Shown here: positions 1 through 9,200 of the stretch, one piece after another
How the letters are laid out: every line of letters begins with the position of its first letter
How positions within the stretch are numbered: the first letter of the stretch is position 1
DNA from: JBCDJI01 sp964351865
Lineage (GTDB): Bacteria; Verrucomicrobiota; Verrucomicrobiia; Methylacidiphilales; JBCBYL01
Direction of reading: 5' to 3'
Assembly (NCBI GenBank): GCA_964351865.1
Contig: CAYGPJ010000009.1
Location: 1-64,000, forward strand
Length of the DNA: 64,000 nt
Notes under the pieces: model-generated
Databases searched by the model: none
Told to the model about the DNA's origin: nothing
The model's input: the letters and a program-made list of their open reading frames with translations, nothing else
Made by a program: the position numbers and the translations under genes

Positions 1-51
1 TTTCGAGTTTTTTTATCCCAAATACCTCTTCCCTTCACGCTTGTTCAAGGA

Positions 52-1203
52 CTAGGCATTCATTTGTTTGCGATAGTCTGAGGGAGAACTGTCGCTCACT
101 TGTCTGAATACCACAGAGAGTCTTTCCGCACTGGAAAAACCTACTTCCGAAGCGACCCAGTCCATCTGGTGATTCGTTTCTGAGAGCAGTTCTCTGGCAC
201 GGTCTATCCGGATTTGCGCCAATTGCTGACGTGGAGAACACAACAATTTTTCCTGAAATTTCCGCTCCAACGTGCGACGGTTGATCCGCAGCGTGGCACA
301 CAGGGTTTTGATGGAAATGCCTTCATGAAAATGAAGTCGCATGAATTCCAGCGCACGCCGCAGATCCAGATCATCCACCGCAGTCCACTCGGATGACTGC
401 CGATGTACTACTTCCCCCGGATTCACCTGAATCACCCGTCCCCCACTTTCTTCACCTGAAACCAGTCGGTCAATTTCCCGCCCAGCGATTCGTCCGATCT
501 TGAGCCAGGGAATGATCACACTAGATAGCGGGGGGTAAGAAAGATTACACAACAGGTCATCATTATTTGCACCGATCACCGCGATTTCCTCAGGCACAGG
601 TATCCCTTCCTCATGGGCAACCTCACAGACCATCCGGCCGACCGGATCGTGAGCAGCAAAGAGCGCGCAGGGCTTCGGCAGTTCCTTCAACCACTGACGC
701 AATGAAGAAGATTCTCCACGAAAATGTTCCATGTAGGTGGCTTTGCGTTTCTCCGGATCGAAATGAACATGACAGTTATACCCATGTGGTTTGAGTGTTT
801 TTTCAAAACCTGCCATCCGCTGAACCGAATACGGCATCCGGTTTCCCAGAAACGCAAAGTTCTGAAACCCGGCCGAAAGGAAATAACTCGCGGCACGCTT
901 GCCTACTTTTTCATCGTCCACATCAATGCTGATTACCCCCGGATAGACATCGTCGCTATCCGCAATCACCGTTGGCAAACCGGCTTCCAATACCGCTTGC
1001 GTTTTATCTGGCAGCAATTCGGTGATAATCCCGGACGGACTGAATTCTTTCAACAACCGCCTGAGTTCTCCGACCGGTCGATGAACATCAATGATCCAGT
1101 AATCCTGCCGGCTCTCCACTAGCGGAAACAGTGCCGGAGTCAGCCGACGCAGGAAAATATCCGAGATCACCAAGGCAATACGCAACCGCTCCATATAGCT
1201 CAT
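52..1203 (-). CDS. xylR: XylR-type AraC family transcriptional regulator
   Basis: Probable sugar-responsive activator of the divergent xylose isomerase gene. The first ~270 residues resemble a LacI/periplasmic-binding-protein ligand domain (typical phrases AHDPVGR and AVIGANNDDLLC). The last ~108 residues are an AraC double helix-turn-helix (RRTLERKFQEKL, then VASEVGFSSAERLSVVF). The reading frame is open to 1302, which would add 33 residues and run through the intergenic region into xylA. Starting at the ATG at 1203 (MSYMERLRIAL) gives 383 residues, close to the usual XylR length of about 390; the ATG at 1194 is also possible. Domain order and head-to-head placement with xylA match the known XylR arrangement. 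The inducer is inferred from context. Confidence 0.88.
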   Translation of the reverse strand: MSYMERLRIALVISDIFLRRLTPALFPLVESRQDYWIIDVHRPVGELRRLLKEFSPSGIITELLPDKTQAVLEAGLPTVIADSDDVYPGVISIDVDDEKVGKRAASYFLSAGFQNFAFLGNRMPYSVQRMAGFEKTLKPHGYNCHVHFDPEKRKATYMEHFRGESSSLRQWLKELPKPCALFAAHDPVGRMVCEVAHEEGIPVPEEIAVIGANNDDLLCNLSYPPLSSVIIPWLKIGRIAGREIDRLVSGEESGGRVIQVNPGEVVHRQSSEWTAVDDLDLRRALEFMRLHFHEGISIKTLCATLRINRRTLERKFQEKLLCSPRQQLAQIRIDRARELLSETNHQMDWVASEVGFSSAERLSVVFRQVSDSSPSDYRKQMNA

Positions 1204-1283
1204 CCAACCCGAATGTCGTATTTTAACAAGTAATAACCGCAATATACGGTAGATAAAAATCGGGATCACTGCAAAGTATCGGC
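1204..1283. promoter_or_regulatory. xylR-xylA divergent control region
   Basis: This 80-base AT-rich spacer separates two divergent genes and must hold both promoters. It contains a short inverted repeat, ACCG-N7-CGGT, at 1236-1250 that could be a XylR half-site pair. No convincing -35/-10 pair was identified by eye. The operator assignment is inference. Confidence 0.4.
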
Positions 1284-2594
1284 ATGAGTTCACCCTATAC
1301 ATTCCAAAAAGTAGCCTACGAAGGCCCTGAATCCACCAATCCTCTCTCCTTTAAGCATTACAACCCAGATGAACTGGTTGACGGCAAGTCGATGAAAGAA
1401 CATCTGCGCTTCGCCGCGGCCTACTGGCATTGCATGCGCAACGAACTGTCTGATCCCTTTGGGGCCGGCACCGCCATCATGCCTTGGGACGACGGAACCG
1501 ACTCCACCGATAACGCGCTGAAACGTGCCGATGTATTTTTTAATTTCCTCGATGCAATCCAGATCGATTACTACTGCTTCCACGACCGCGACATCGCTCC
1601 AGAACGAGGCTCCATCGTGGAAACCGAAAAGACGCTGGATGAGGTCGTCGCACATTTCAAAAAACTACAGAATGAAACCGGCAAGAAACTACTGTGGGGA
1701 ACGGCCTGCCTGTTCGGGCATCCGCGCTACGCCCAGGGCGGAGGCACCTCGCCCAACCTCGGCGTTTACACCTACGCCGCGGCTCAGGTCAAAAAGGCCC
1801 TCGAAGTCACCCATGAATTAGGCGGCGAAGGCTATGTTTTCTGGGGCGGACGCGAAGGTTATTCCACACTGCTCAATACGCAGATGAAACGCGAACTCGA
1901 TCACCTCGCAGCCCTGTTGCATATGGCGGTCAATCACAAAAAGAAAATCGGTTTCGAAGGCCCCTTCTACATCGAACCTAAACCACAAGAACCTACCACC
2001 CATCAATACGATTCGGATTCCGCCGCCTGTCTGAACTTCCTACGGGAATATGACTTGATGGATTACTTCAAGCTGAACCTGGAAACCAACCACGCCACTT
2101 TGGCCGGACACACCATGCAGCACGAAATGCGCGTCGCTCGCGAAGCGGGTGCCCTCGGCTCGGTCGATGCCAACGACGGCACCCCGAACTGCGGCTGGGA
2201 CACCGATGAGTTCCCGACCAACATCTACCTCACCACAGAGATCATGTTGGAAGTGCTGGCGATGGGAGGATTCACCACCGGCGGATTAAACTTCGATGCC
2301 AAGCGTCGGCGTGACTCCTATGAGCCGGACGACCTGCTCTACGCCCATGTCGCGGGGATGGACAGTTTCGCCCGAGGCTTGAAGATCGCTGCTGCGATCC
2401 GAGCTGACGGACGCTACGAAAAGATCGTTACCGACCGCTATAAAACATGGGACAGCGACCTCGGCAAAACGATTGAATCCGGCAAATCATCGCTCGAAGC
2501 ATTGCGAGAAGAAGCCCTTAAAATCGAAGACCCCCTGCCGGTCTCCGGTCGGCAGGAAATGATCGAGGCACTGATCAATCAGTTTATTAAATAA
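1284..2594 (+). CDS. xylA: Xylose isomerase
   Basis: Interconverts D-xylose and D-xylulose in the cytoplasm. The 436-residue length and N-terminus fit class II xylose isomerases. Family motifs are all present: the catalytic histidine in YYCFHDRD, the FWGGREGY strand, the metal-binding glutamate and lysine in IEPKP, the TNHATLAGH motif, DANDGTP and NFDAK. All expected metal-ligand motifs look intact, so the enzyme should be active. It starts 81 bases from the divergent xylR start and ends in a good intrinsic terminator. No xylulokinase is next to it; the next gene is a D-mannonate oxidoreductase-like enzyme, so the locus looks like a mixed pentose/uronate cluster. Confidence 0.97.
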   Translation: MSSPYTFQKVAYEGPESTNPLSFKHYNPDELVDGKSMKEHLRFAAAYWHCMRNELSDPFGAGTAIMPWDDGTDSTDNALKRADVFFNFLDAIQIDYYCFHDRDIAPERGSIVETEKTLDEVVAHFKKLQNETGKKLLWGTACLFGHPRYAQGGGTSPNLGVYTYAAAQVKKALEVTHELGGEGYVFWGGREGYSTLLNTQMKRELDHLAALLHMAVNHKKKIGFEGPFYIEPKPQEPTTHQYDSDSAACLNFLREYDLMDYFKLNLETNHATLAGHTMQHEMRVAREAGALGSVDANDGTPNCGWDTDEFPTNIYLTTEIMLEVLAMGGFTTGGLNFDAKRRRDSYEPDDLLYAHVAGMDSFARGLKIAAAIRADGRYEKIVTDRYKTWDSDLGKTIESGKSSLEALREEALKIEDPLPVSGRQEMIEALINQFIK

Positions 2595-2622
2595 AACGCA
2601 GCAAAGGCATCTCTTACCCTTC

Positions 2623-2660
2623 AACCCCGGCGTTTGGAATATCCAGTCGCTGGGGTTTTT
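2623..2660 (+). terminator. Intrinsic terminator after xylA
   Basis: AACCCCGGCG and CGCTGGGGTT form a stem of about ten pairs (one mismatch) around a short loop, directly followed by TTTTT. It lies 28 bases past the xylA stop. Confidence 0.8.
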
Positions 2661-2713
2661 AGGGTTTATATTTAACCATTGAGCTTTCCCTTCATTTCTG
2701 TTGACTAATAGTT

Positions 2714-3526
2714 ATGAATCTTTTTGAACTTACTGATAAAGTGGTGGTAATCACGGGAGCTACTGGTGTGCTGGCAGGAACCGCTGCTGATTATTTACTC
2801 TCAAACGGAGCCCGTGTTGTCTACCTCGGACGCTCACAAGAAAAGCTTGATGCTGCCATGCAGCGTGCCGGCGACCAACAAGATCGGGTGATGACCTGCT
2901 CGTGCGATGTCGTTGACCGGGCAAGTCTGGAAAAAGTCCGCACCGAAGTTCTCGCCAAATGGGGTCGCATTGATGCACTGATTAATGCCGCTGGCGGCAA
3001 TCAACCGGGCGCCACCATCGGGCCGGATCAAACTTTCTTTGATCTCAACCTGGACGATTACAGCAAAGTCCTCGACCTGAACCTGACCGGAACCGTCCTC
3101 CCCTCCGTCGTTTTCGGAGAAACCTTCGCCAAACAGAAATCAGGCATTGTCATTAATTTTTCATCCATGGCCGCAGACCGCACTATCACGCGAGTGCTGG
3201 GATACAGTAATGCCAAGGCGGGGATTGATAATTTTACTCGCTGGCTGGCAGTAGAAATGGCGCTGAAATTCGGCGAAGGACTGCGTGTCAACGCGGTGGC
3301 TCCCGGGTTCTTTATTGCTGATCAGAATCGACGCCTACTGACCAATGAAGACGGTTCCTACACCGATCGCGGTGAATCCGTGATCCGGCAAACGCCGTTC
3401 CGACGCTTTGGGGAGGCTCCCGAGCTTTGTGGCACTTTGCATTACCTGCTGACAGATGCGTCGAAATTTGTCACCGGTACGGTCATTCCCGTCGATGGCG
3501 GGTTTTCCTGTTTTTCGGGCGTCTGA
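2714..3526 (+). CDS. uxuB: SDR-family D-mannonate oxidoreductase-like protein
   Basis: Classical short-chain dehydrogenase of 270 residues: nucleotide-binding GATGVLAG near residue 15, NAAGG near 91, catalytic serine around 150-151, and the Tyr164-x3-Lys168 pair (YSNAK). Several phrases match, from memory, the B. subtilis YjmF/UxuB type of D-mannonate oxidoreductase: GNQPGAT, DLNLTGTVLPS, VNAVAPGFF, LLTNEDGSYTDRG and the C-terminus IPVDGGFSCFSGV. That enzyme links fructuronate and D-mannonate in hexuronate catabolism. No uxuA or uxaC is nearby, so the exact substrate is inferred; a related sugar-acid reductase is the main alternative. It lies 119 bases after xylA, beyond a terminator, so it is probably transcribed separately. 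Confidence 0.8.
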   Translation: MNLFELTDKVVVITGATGVLAGTAADYLLSNGARVVYLGRSQEKLDAAMQRAGDQQDRVMTCSCDVVDRASLEKVRTEVLAKWGRIDALINAAGGNQPGATIGPDQTFFDLNLDDYSKVLDLNLTGTVLPSVVFGETFAKQKSGIVINFSSMAADRTITRVLGYSNAKAGIDNFTRWLAVEMALKFGEGLRVNAVAPGFFIADQNRRLLTNEDGSYTDRGESVIRQTPFRRFGEAPELCGTLHYLLTDASKFVTGTVIPVDGGFSCFSGV

Positions 3527-3592
3527 TTTTATCCAAATCACTTTTAGGTTGAATTTTTCAAGAATTCGGAGATTCTCACATCCTTCTTTGAC

Positions 3593-3665
3593 GGGGTCTT
3601 AGCTCAGTTGGTAGAGCACCACAATGGCATTGTGGGGGTCAGGGGTTCGAATCCCCTAGGCTCCA
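3593..3665 (+). tRNA. tRNA-Ala (anticodon GGC)
   Basis: Full cloverleaf of 73 bases. The acceptor GGGGTCT pairs with AGGCTCC, the D-arm is AGCTCAGTTGGTAGAGC, the anticodon loop ATGGCAT carries GGC on a CCACA/TGTGG stem, and the T-arm reads AGGGGTTCGAATCCCCT. The discriminator is A and CCA is not encoded. Confidence 0.97.
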
Positions 3666-3941
3666 CGTCTAACTGCGAAGCAGATAGACATTCCAAATCC
3701 GATTCGAACCCACAGGGTTTGTGTGCCCATCGCGTAAGCGATCTCACAAAAAACAGCCCGGAGGGTGCCTGTTGAATTCAAAGTGCGGGAATTGTAAAGT
3801 TATCCGAAAGCGCACCCTGGCTGGCCTTCTTTCGTAAGCGCTGACAAAAATCTGAATTGACCAAGAAAAGAAAATCTTTCCCCAATGCCATGAGGGTTCT
3901 CTCTTGCGCCTGCTGCCGAGATCATTACAATCGCAAGTTGA
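3666..3941. other. Intergenic region with two hairpins
   Basis: About 276 bases with no gene. Directly behind the tRNA, 3667-3689 forms a compact hairpin (GTCTA-A-CTGC, loop GAA, GCAG-A-TAGAC) that could help tRNA 3' processing or termination, though no U-run follows. A second stem, ATCGC/GCGAT with a GTAA loop, lies at about 3729-3742 and is followed by an A-run. The remainder presumably carries the promoter of the lipoprotein gene at 3942; no clear promoter elements were seen. Confidence 0.4.
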
Positions 3942-4799
3942 ATGAAATCCAAATTTATTGCTCCTACTTTGTGCCTGAGTCTCCTGGCAACCATGACCAT
4001 TCTTTTCAGCAGTTGCCAACCGTTACAAAAAGGACTAGATGCAGAAGATGACCGCAACCCTTATTTCCGCCGCGCTTCCAAACTGGCCGCTGAACAAAAT
4101 TTCCACGGAGCCATTTCCGAGTATGAAAACGCACTGCGTGCAAACGCAGAAGTCGCTCAGGCCCACGTCGAAATGGGGCTACTTTACTTGGACAAACTCG
4201 GCGACCCCATCAGCGCAATTTATCATTTCCAGAAATTCCTCAGTGTCCGACCGAATGATTCCATGCGCGAACAGCTGCAGACCTACATCGACAAAGCCAA
4301 GATTGATTTTGCCATCACTCTACCCAATTCAACGGCCCAAAATGCCGACGAGTTTGTGCGCCTGAAACAAGAAAATACAGACCTGCGCCAAGCGCTGGCA
4401 CAAACACAAGCCGCTCTCGCCAATTCACGTGATGCGCTAACCAAAGCAGGAATCAATCAATCCCCCCTCAACCTCCCCACCGCGCCGGTCGTAGCGCTGC
4501 GGGACAATCCTGAACCGGCCATGCCCAGCGTCAGCGAGGATAATGCGACTGAAACAGCACCCACAGTCGATGTCAGTTTCCCTACCGTGCAACCTGCGGC
4601 ACCCCGCGCCGAACCGGTAACGACTTCCAACGGTCAGCGAGTCCACACCATAGCAGCCGGAGACAGTTTGTGGAAAATTGCCAAAACTTACTATCCTGAC
4701 AATGTTCCGGATGGCGTGAAAAAAATACAGGAGGCCAATCCGGTCAAAGCGGCTGATCCTTCTAAACTGAAACTAGGTACCGATTTAATCATTCCTTAA
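3942..4799 (+). CDS. TPR and LysM domain lipoprotein
   Basis: Probable cell-envelope lipoprotein that binds peptidoglycan. A signal peptide ends in the lipobox LFSSC, with the lipidated cysteine at residue 25. Residues ~40-110 look like two or three TPR units (phrases GAISEYENALRAN and AIYHFQKFLSVRP). A short coiled coil lies near 130-165, a Pro/Ala/Thr-rich linker follows, and a C-terminal LysM domain (HTIAAGDSLWKIAKTYY) fills ~232-285. It is followed on the same strand by two coiled-coil membrane proteins spaced by about 34 and 51 bases, which suggests an operon. Specific function unknown; an envelope scaffold is the inference. Confidence 0.8.
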   Translation: MKSKFIAPTLCLSLLATMTILFSSCQPLQKGLDAEDDRNPYFRRASKLAAEQNFHGAISEYENALRANAEVAQAHVEMGLLYLDKLGDPISAIYHFQKFLSVRPNDSMREQLQTYIDKAKIDFAITLPNSTAQNADEFVRLKQENTDLRQALAQTQAALANSRDALTKAGINQSPLNLPTAPVVALRDNPEPAMPSVSEDNATETAPTVDVSFPTVQPAAPRAEPVTTSNGQRVHTIAAGDSLWKIAKTYYPDNVPDGVKKIQEANPVKAADPSKLKLGTDLIIP

Positions 4800-4833
4800 C
4801 CTTTCCCGAACACCATAAGAATTTATAACCCCC

Positions 4834-5475
4834 ATGTTTGACAAAGAGGATTTCCCAGCCAGCAAACCCGTTAGAACCCAAGAGCCGGATTTACTCAACA
4901 TCTCTCCGGGCAATGGAAGCGTCGAAGACCTGACCCGTGAATTGGCAGAACACCAAGAACGGCTACTGGCCCTAAAACGTCAGCAGGATGAAGTCGAAAG
5001 TCGTAAACGTGAACTGGAGGAGCTTTCACAACGCCGCACCGAATTAACTTCCGGCCAGAAAGCGATCCGGGAAAAACTCACTCGCGCCATCACTTTGTTG
5101 GAACGCGCTGAGTATGATGCCCAACGCGAAATTGAAACCATTCGTAACACTCGACAGAGCTTTAAGGAGCATTTGAGCGAGGTAGAAGATATCAACCCTA
5201 AGGAATGGGAACCTGAAGATATCGACGAAAACTTAACGCGCTCGCTCTCAGTCATCGACCACGCTCAGACCTCATACTCTCAGGCCAAGCTCAAACTGGA
5301 AACGATCAGTGGTCGCCTCGGCAACAAAGAGGCCATCGACGATGACGATGAAGACTCCGAGAGTCAGTACGATTCCCCTTCATTCTTTGAATTGCTGAGA
5401 CGTGGACTCGCTTTCTCTCTGCCTTTGATGATCCTCATTGCTGCGATTGCATTTCTCCTACTGACCCGTTCCTGA
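4834..5475 (+). CDS. Coiled-coil protein with C-terminal membrane anchor
   Basis: Hypothetical protein of 213 residues, not recognised as a named family. A long charged heptad-rich coiled coil covers about residues 30-120, followed by an acidic stretch (AIDDDDEDSES) and a single hydrophobic segment near 190-210 that ends four residues before the C-terminus. That gives a tail-anchored topology with the coiled coil in the cytoplasm. It sits between the TPR-LysM lipoprotein and another small coiled-coil membrane protein, so the three may form one envelope-associated unit. Function unknown. Confidence 0.7.
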   Translation: MFDKEDFPASKPVRTQEPDLLNISPGNGSVEDLTRELAEHQERLLALKRQQDEVESRKRELEELSQRRTELTSGQKAIREKLTRAITLLERAEYDAQREIETIRNTRQSFKEHLSEVEDINPKEWEPEDIDENLTRSLSVIDHAQTSYSQAKLKLETISGRLGNKEAIDDDDEDSESQYDSPSFFELLRRGLAFSLPLMILIAAIAFLLLTRS

Positions 5476-5526
5476 TTCGTATTCCTTAATTGGTATTCTT
5501 CATACGACCGCTTCACTCAAGACACT

Positions 5527-5838
5527 ATGGCACGCTGGTTTAACAAAGAGTCAGACCGCTTAAGCGAAGAGATTGAGCGATTGGAAAAAGACCAGAAACG
5601 ACTGGAGAAACAGGCTGCATTGATCGAGCAGCAAATACTGAATCCGATCCAACCGGAGGAAAAAGAAATCACGCGAATGGCCCGCTTTAAACTCGATTCC
5701 CCCTCGGGGACGATCGACCGTGAAACGCGAAAAAAGAAACGCCTGCGGGTTCATCAGAAGCGTTTACGTAATCGCTTTTTTATCATGTTCGGCTTACTGC
5801 TGGTGCTGGCACTGATTCTCTGGCGCCTGCTGTTTTAG
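5527..5838 (+). CDS. Small coiled-coil membrane protein
   Basis: Hypothetical protein of 103 residues. An amphipathic Glu/Lys-rich helix spans ~8-40 (RLSEEIERLEKDQKRLEKQ), a very basic stretch spans ~65-82, and one transmembrane helix sits at the C-terminus (FIMFGLLLVLALILWRLLF). The basic residues just before the helix agree with a cytoplasmic N-terminus under the positive-inside rule. Last gene of the 3942-5838 cluster and followed by a bidirectional terminator. Function unknown. Confidence 0.65.
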   Translation: MARWFNKESDRLSEEIERLEKDQKRLEKQAALIEQQILNPIQPEEKEITRMARFKLDSPSGTIDRETRKKKRLRVHQKRLRNRFFIMFGLLLVLALILWRLLF

Positions 5839-5860
5839 CCACCCGATGTTAATCCGATCA

Positions 5861-5897
5861 AAAAAACGGCTATCACTTTTTTAGTGATAGCCGTTCT
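5861..5897. terminator. Bidirectional intrinsic terminator
   Basis: AACGGCTATCACT and AGTGATAGCCGTT form a perfect 13-pair stem around a T-rich loop, with A-rich sequence on the left and T-rich sequence on the right. It lies between the convergent coiled-coil gene and cysK and can serve both. Confidence 0.85.
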
Positions 5898-5944
5898 TCG
5901 TGATTAGAATGTATGGTAGACTAACCAGTAGCTGCTGACTTAAT

Positions 5945-6907
5945 TCAACCTCCTACTGCTTTGCGTGCTTCTTCGGTGAGTGGAGTACTGAGATAACGCT
6001 CTCCTGTGCTGCAGCCGATCGTCACGATAAGCTTGCCTTTATTTTCCGGACGTTTGGCCACTTCAATCGCTGCATGTACATTTGCTCCGGTCGAAATTCC
6101 CACCAGCATACCTTCCTCTTTACAGATACGGCGCGCCATAGCAAAAGCATCGTCATTGGAGACTCGCACTACGTCGTCGATGATATCCATATGCAGATTC
6201 CCTGGAATGAAGCCTGCACCCGTTCCTTGGATCTTGTGCGGTCCGGGTTTGAGTTCCTCGCCATTTTTGGTTTGGGTAATGACAGGAGAATCCACCGGTT
6301 CCATTGCGATGGCTTGAAATTCTGGTTTGCGTTTCTTAATAATTTCGCTGACACCGGTGATAGTTCCACCAGTTCCAACCCCTGCGACGAGAATATCCAC
6401 TTTACCATCGGTATCTGCCCAGATTTCTTCGGCGGTCGTTTTCTGATGAATCTCAGGGTTTGCAGGGTTCTGAAACTGCTGTGGAATCCATGCATTGGGA
6501 GTCTCAGCTGCCAACTCAGAGGCTTTTTCGATGGCCCCCTTCATCCCCTTGGCCGCAGGAGTTAATACCAGCTCAGCACCCAGCAATGCCAGTAGCGAGC
6601 GACGTTCAACACTCATGCTTTCCGGCATAGTCAAAATAATGCGATACCCCTTGGCTGCCGCGACAAATGCCAGCGCGATCCCAGTGTTGCCAGAGGTGGG
6701 CTCAATGATAACAGTGTCCGCTTTCAGAGTGCCGTCTTTTTCGGCGGCATCAATCATCGCCATTCCGATACGGTCTTTCACACTGCCTAGCGGGTTGAAA
6801 AATTCACATTTCAGGGCAATGGTGGCATCCAGTCCTTCAGTGACACGATTTAAGCGCACCAACGGTGTGCGCCCTACAGTTTCTACAATATTGTTGTACA
6901 TAGCCAT
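5945..6907 (-). CDS. cysK: Cysteine synthase A (O-acetylserine sulfhydrylase)
   Basis: Makes cysteine from O-acetylserine and sulfide using PLP. The 320 residues contain the PLP-lysine motif NPLGSVKDRIG (Lys44), the substrate loop PTSGNTG (71-76), the glycine-rich phosphate loop VGTGGTITG and the family's C-terminal GISTGAN motif, all intact. It is the last step of the pathway represented by cysNC, cysD and cysH further right, although it is not in their operon. No cysE is adjacent. Confidence 0.96.
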   Translation of the reverse strand: MAMYNNIVETVGRTPLVRLNRVTEGLDATIALKCEFFNPLGSVKDRIGMAMIDAAEKDGTLKADTVIIEPTSGNTGIALAFVAAAKGYRIILTMPESMSVERRSLLALLGAELVLTPAAKGMKGAIEKASELAAETPNAWIPQQFQNPANPEIHQKTTAEEIWADTDGKVDILVAGVGTGGTITGVSEIIKKRKPEFQAIAMEPVDSPVITQTKNGEELKPGPHKIQGTGAGFIPGNLHMDIIDDVVRVSNDDAFAMARRICKEEGMLVGISTGANVHAAIEVAKRPENKGKLIVTIGCSTGERYLSTPLTEEARKAVGG

Positions 6908-6985
6908 ATAGTTAATGATTTAATGTTGATTCAGGTAAGTTAATAATTCTACTTTCAGTCATATACTTTGCATCGAAAACCCGTG

Positions 6986-7012
6986 GAAGCAAGGGAAAGG
7001 CGGTCAGCCGCC
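6986..7012 (-). terminator. Possible terminator after the sensor kinase gene
   Basis: Read on the minus strand, GGCGG-CTGA-CCGCC is followed by TTTCCCTT. It is a short GC-rich hairpin with a modest T-rich tail just past the kinase stop. A competing AGCCGC/GCGGCT pairing overlaps it. Confidence 0.5.
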
Positions 7013-7023
7013 AGCGGCTTAAG

Positions 7024-8316
7024 CTAATCATCCTCCTCAGACCGGTCCGGCAAACTAAACCAGATGATGGTACCTTCCCCCAGGTTACTCTCGGCCCACG
7101 CATCGCCACCATGGGCTCGCACGATCTCACGAACGATCGTTAAACCCAAACCCGTGCCTCCACGCGCACGAGAACGAGCCCGATCGACCCGATAAAATCG
7201 ATTAAATATCAGCGGCAACTTATCACTGGGAATCCCCATCCCGTGATCCTCAACGTAAAAATGAAACGTTTGCGACGCTCTATCGCGCTTCACCCCAATC
7301 CGAATCTGCTTGGAGCCTTCGGAATGCCGCTGCGCATTATCAATCAGATTATGGAAGACTTGCTCGATCCGAAATGCATCCATGTAAACGATCTCAATAT
7401 CATCATCAATGGCAATCTTGAGTTTAATTTCTTTGTTAAGAAAATGGCCTGAATCCTCCTTCACTCGCTGCAAAAACCCCGCGACCTTGACTGGCTCAAA
7501 GATAGGTGCCAGGGCACGTTCCTCAACGCGAGATAAAATTAACAGGTCTTCCACCAACTGGTTCAACCGGTTAGAATGCCGACTCAGCACCGCTAGTATC
7601 CGGCGTGTTTCATCATCCCCATCGGCTTCCATATCGATCAATGCTTCCAGATACCCTTTAAAAACCGCTAACGGAGTCCGCAACTCATGAGAGACACTGG
7701 CTACCATCTGGCGCTCGACCGATTCCATCTCTTTAATTTTGGAATAGTCAGCAACCACCAATAAACATCCGATTACCTTGCCTTGCGCATTCTTCATCGG
7801 AGAACCAAAGAGTCGATAGCTACGCGTGACAAATTTGTCATCATGCAAAAGCTGAAAGGAGATGAATCTCTCTTGTGATTCACCACTTTTCCCCGCTTGC
7901 TCAATCACATCATTGACATCAAAGACTTGCACCAAATCTCTCAACCGCCGGCCTTCCAACTCTTCTTTAATCATAAAAAACCGGTTGAAATTCCTGTTGG
8001 ATAATTTGATAAGCCCATCGATTCCGACAATGATGACACCTTCTTCGATAGAGGATAAAATTGAATTCAATTCCGACTGGCTTGCATCCTGTGAATTCTG
8101 GAGACTGCTGTATTCCTCCGACAAATCCGCCAGTGCCTTGGCCGCTTTGCGAATAGCTAGCGGCCCATTCACTTCCCAGGCATGCACCCTTTCTCCATCC
8201 CTGACCCGCTGAACTAAGCGGGAAAGTGCCTGAAGCGGAAGATATATGCGCAGCAACAGCCAGAGGCCTCCCGCCAGTATTCCCGCAATAACTATGGTAG
8301 TAACCCAATCAATCAT
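7024..8316 (-). CDS. phoR: PhoR-type sensor histidine kinase
   Basis: Membrane sensor kinase of 430 residues and probable partner of the response regulator encoded upstream. One N-terminal hydrophobic segment (~5-27) is followed by a linker, a PAS domain (~85-190), a HisKA dimerisation domain with phospho-acceptor His210 in SVSHELRTPL, and a C-terminal HATPase domain with N-box NLIDNA, GMGIP and GTGLGLTIV. The single membrane segment plus PAS architecture is that of PhoR, which senses phosphate state through Pst/PhoU. No pst or phoU gene is in the window, so the phosphate role rests on similarity alone. The gene follows phoB-like by 132 bases on the same strand. Confidence 0.85.
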   Translation of the reverse strand: MIDWVTTIVIAGILAGGLWLLLRIYLPLQALSRLVQRVRDGERVHAWEVNGPLAIRKAAKALADLSEEYSSLQNSQDASQSELNSILSSIEEGVIIVGIDGLIKLSNRNFNRFFMIKEELEGRRLRDLVQVFDVNDVIEQAGKSGESQERFISFQLLHDDKFVTRSYRLFGSPMKNAQGKVIGCLLVVADYSKIKEMESVERQMVASVSHELRTPLAVFKGYLEALIDMEADGDDETRRILAVLSRHSNRLNQLVEDLLILSRVEERALAPIFEPVKVAGFLQRVKEDSGHFLNKEIKLKIAIDDDIEIVYMDAFRIEQVFHNLIDNAQRHSEGSKQIRIGVKRDRASQTFHFYVEDHGMGIPSDKLPLIFNRFYRVDRARSRARGGTGLGLTIVREIVRAHGGDAWAESNLGEGTIIWFSLPDRSEEDD

Positions 8317-8448
8317 GATGATAGTTCAGTTGATCAGTCTAGCGCACAGAGAAAGAGGTAAAGCAGAAATCATCCATAACGCGACTCCCGGATGAGTGCG
8401 GCAATATTAAAATTCGCCCTTACTGGAGAGCAACAACTGGTTCGGCCC

Positions 8449-9132
8449 CTATTGGTCAGACATACGATAGCCGACTCCTCGGATCGTTTCCACATAGTCC
8501 GCCAGATCTCCCAGCTTTTCACGTAAGCGTCTCACATGAGTATCAACCGTGCGGGTATCAATAACACTTTCGTAGCCCCAGACATCATTTAGCAAACGGT
8601 CGCGACTCTGAACCCGCCCTCTTCGTTCCATTAAGACGGTGAGTAGGCGAAATTCGGTAGCCGTAAGAATTATTTTTTCTCCTTTGACCAATACTTCGTG
8701 GCGACCCAAGTCAACCACCAGTTCTCCGATATTGAGTCGCTCGATCTTTTCACTGCTCTGTGTCACCCGGCGCAGGATGGAATTGACCCGCAACACCAAT
8801 TCTCTCGGACTGAAGGGTTTAGTCACATAATCATCAGCACCAAGTTCCAAACCCACAATCCGATCTACTTCATCGGCTTTTGCGGTCAGCATGATCACTG
8901 GCAGGCTACTGGTAGCGGGGTCTTTTCTGAGGTTTTTACACACTTCCAGACCGCTCAACTTGGGAATCATCAAGTCTAGAATCACCAGATCCGGATTCTC
9001 TTCCCGGGCCTTCCTCAATCCAGATTCCCCATCTGATGCAGAAATGGTTTTTAAACCTGCACCACGCAATCCCAACTGGATGATATCAACTACATCCGGT
9101 TCATCTTCAATAATGAGTATTTTTGATGCCAT
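8449..9132 (-). CDS. phoB: PhoB-type response regulator
   Basis: OmpR/PhoB-family DNA-binding response regulator of 227 residues. The receiver domain carries the acidic pocket near residues 10-11, phospho-acceptor Asp53 (LVILDLMIPK) and the conserved lysine in LTAKADE followed by GADDYVTKPF. The C-terminal winged helix (~130-227) includes LTATEFRLLTVLMERRG and TVDTHVRRLREKLG. It precedes the sensor kinase gene on the same strand, the usual order. No Pho-box was identified by eye upstream. Confidence 0.87.
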   Translation of the reverse strand: MASKILIIEDEPDVVDIIQLGLRGAGLKTISASDGESGLRKAREENPDLVILDLMIPKLSGLEVCKNLRKDPATSSLPVIMLTAKADEVDRIVGLELGADDYVTKPFSPRELVLRVNSILRRVTQSSEKIERLNIGELVVDLGRHEVLVKGEKIILTATEFRLLTVLMERRGRVQSRDRLLNDVWGYESVIDTRTVDTHVRRLREKLGDLADYVETIRGVGYRMSDQ

Positions 9133-9200
9133 TTAGAGATATTAGGTAAGAAGCTCTGTTCTAAAGTAGCAAGATAATCATTTGTAACAATCCCATGACG

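Noticed and set aside
3720..3760. Intrinsic terminator at the ATCGC/GCGAT hairpin
   Set aside because: The stem is followed by an A-run on the plus strand, and the minus strand has its T-run before and not after the hairpin, so it does not fit in either direction.
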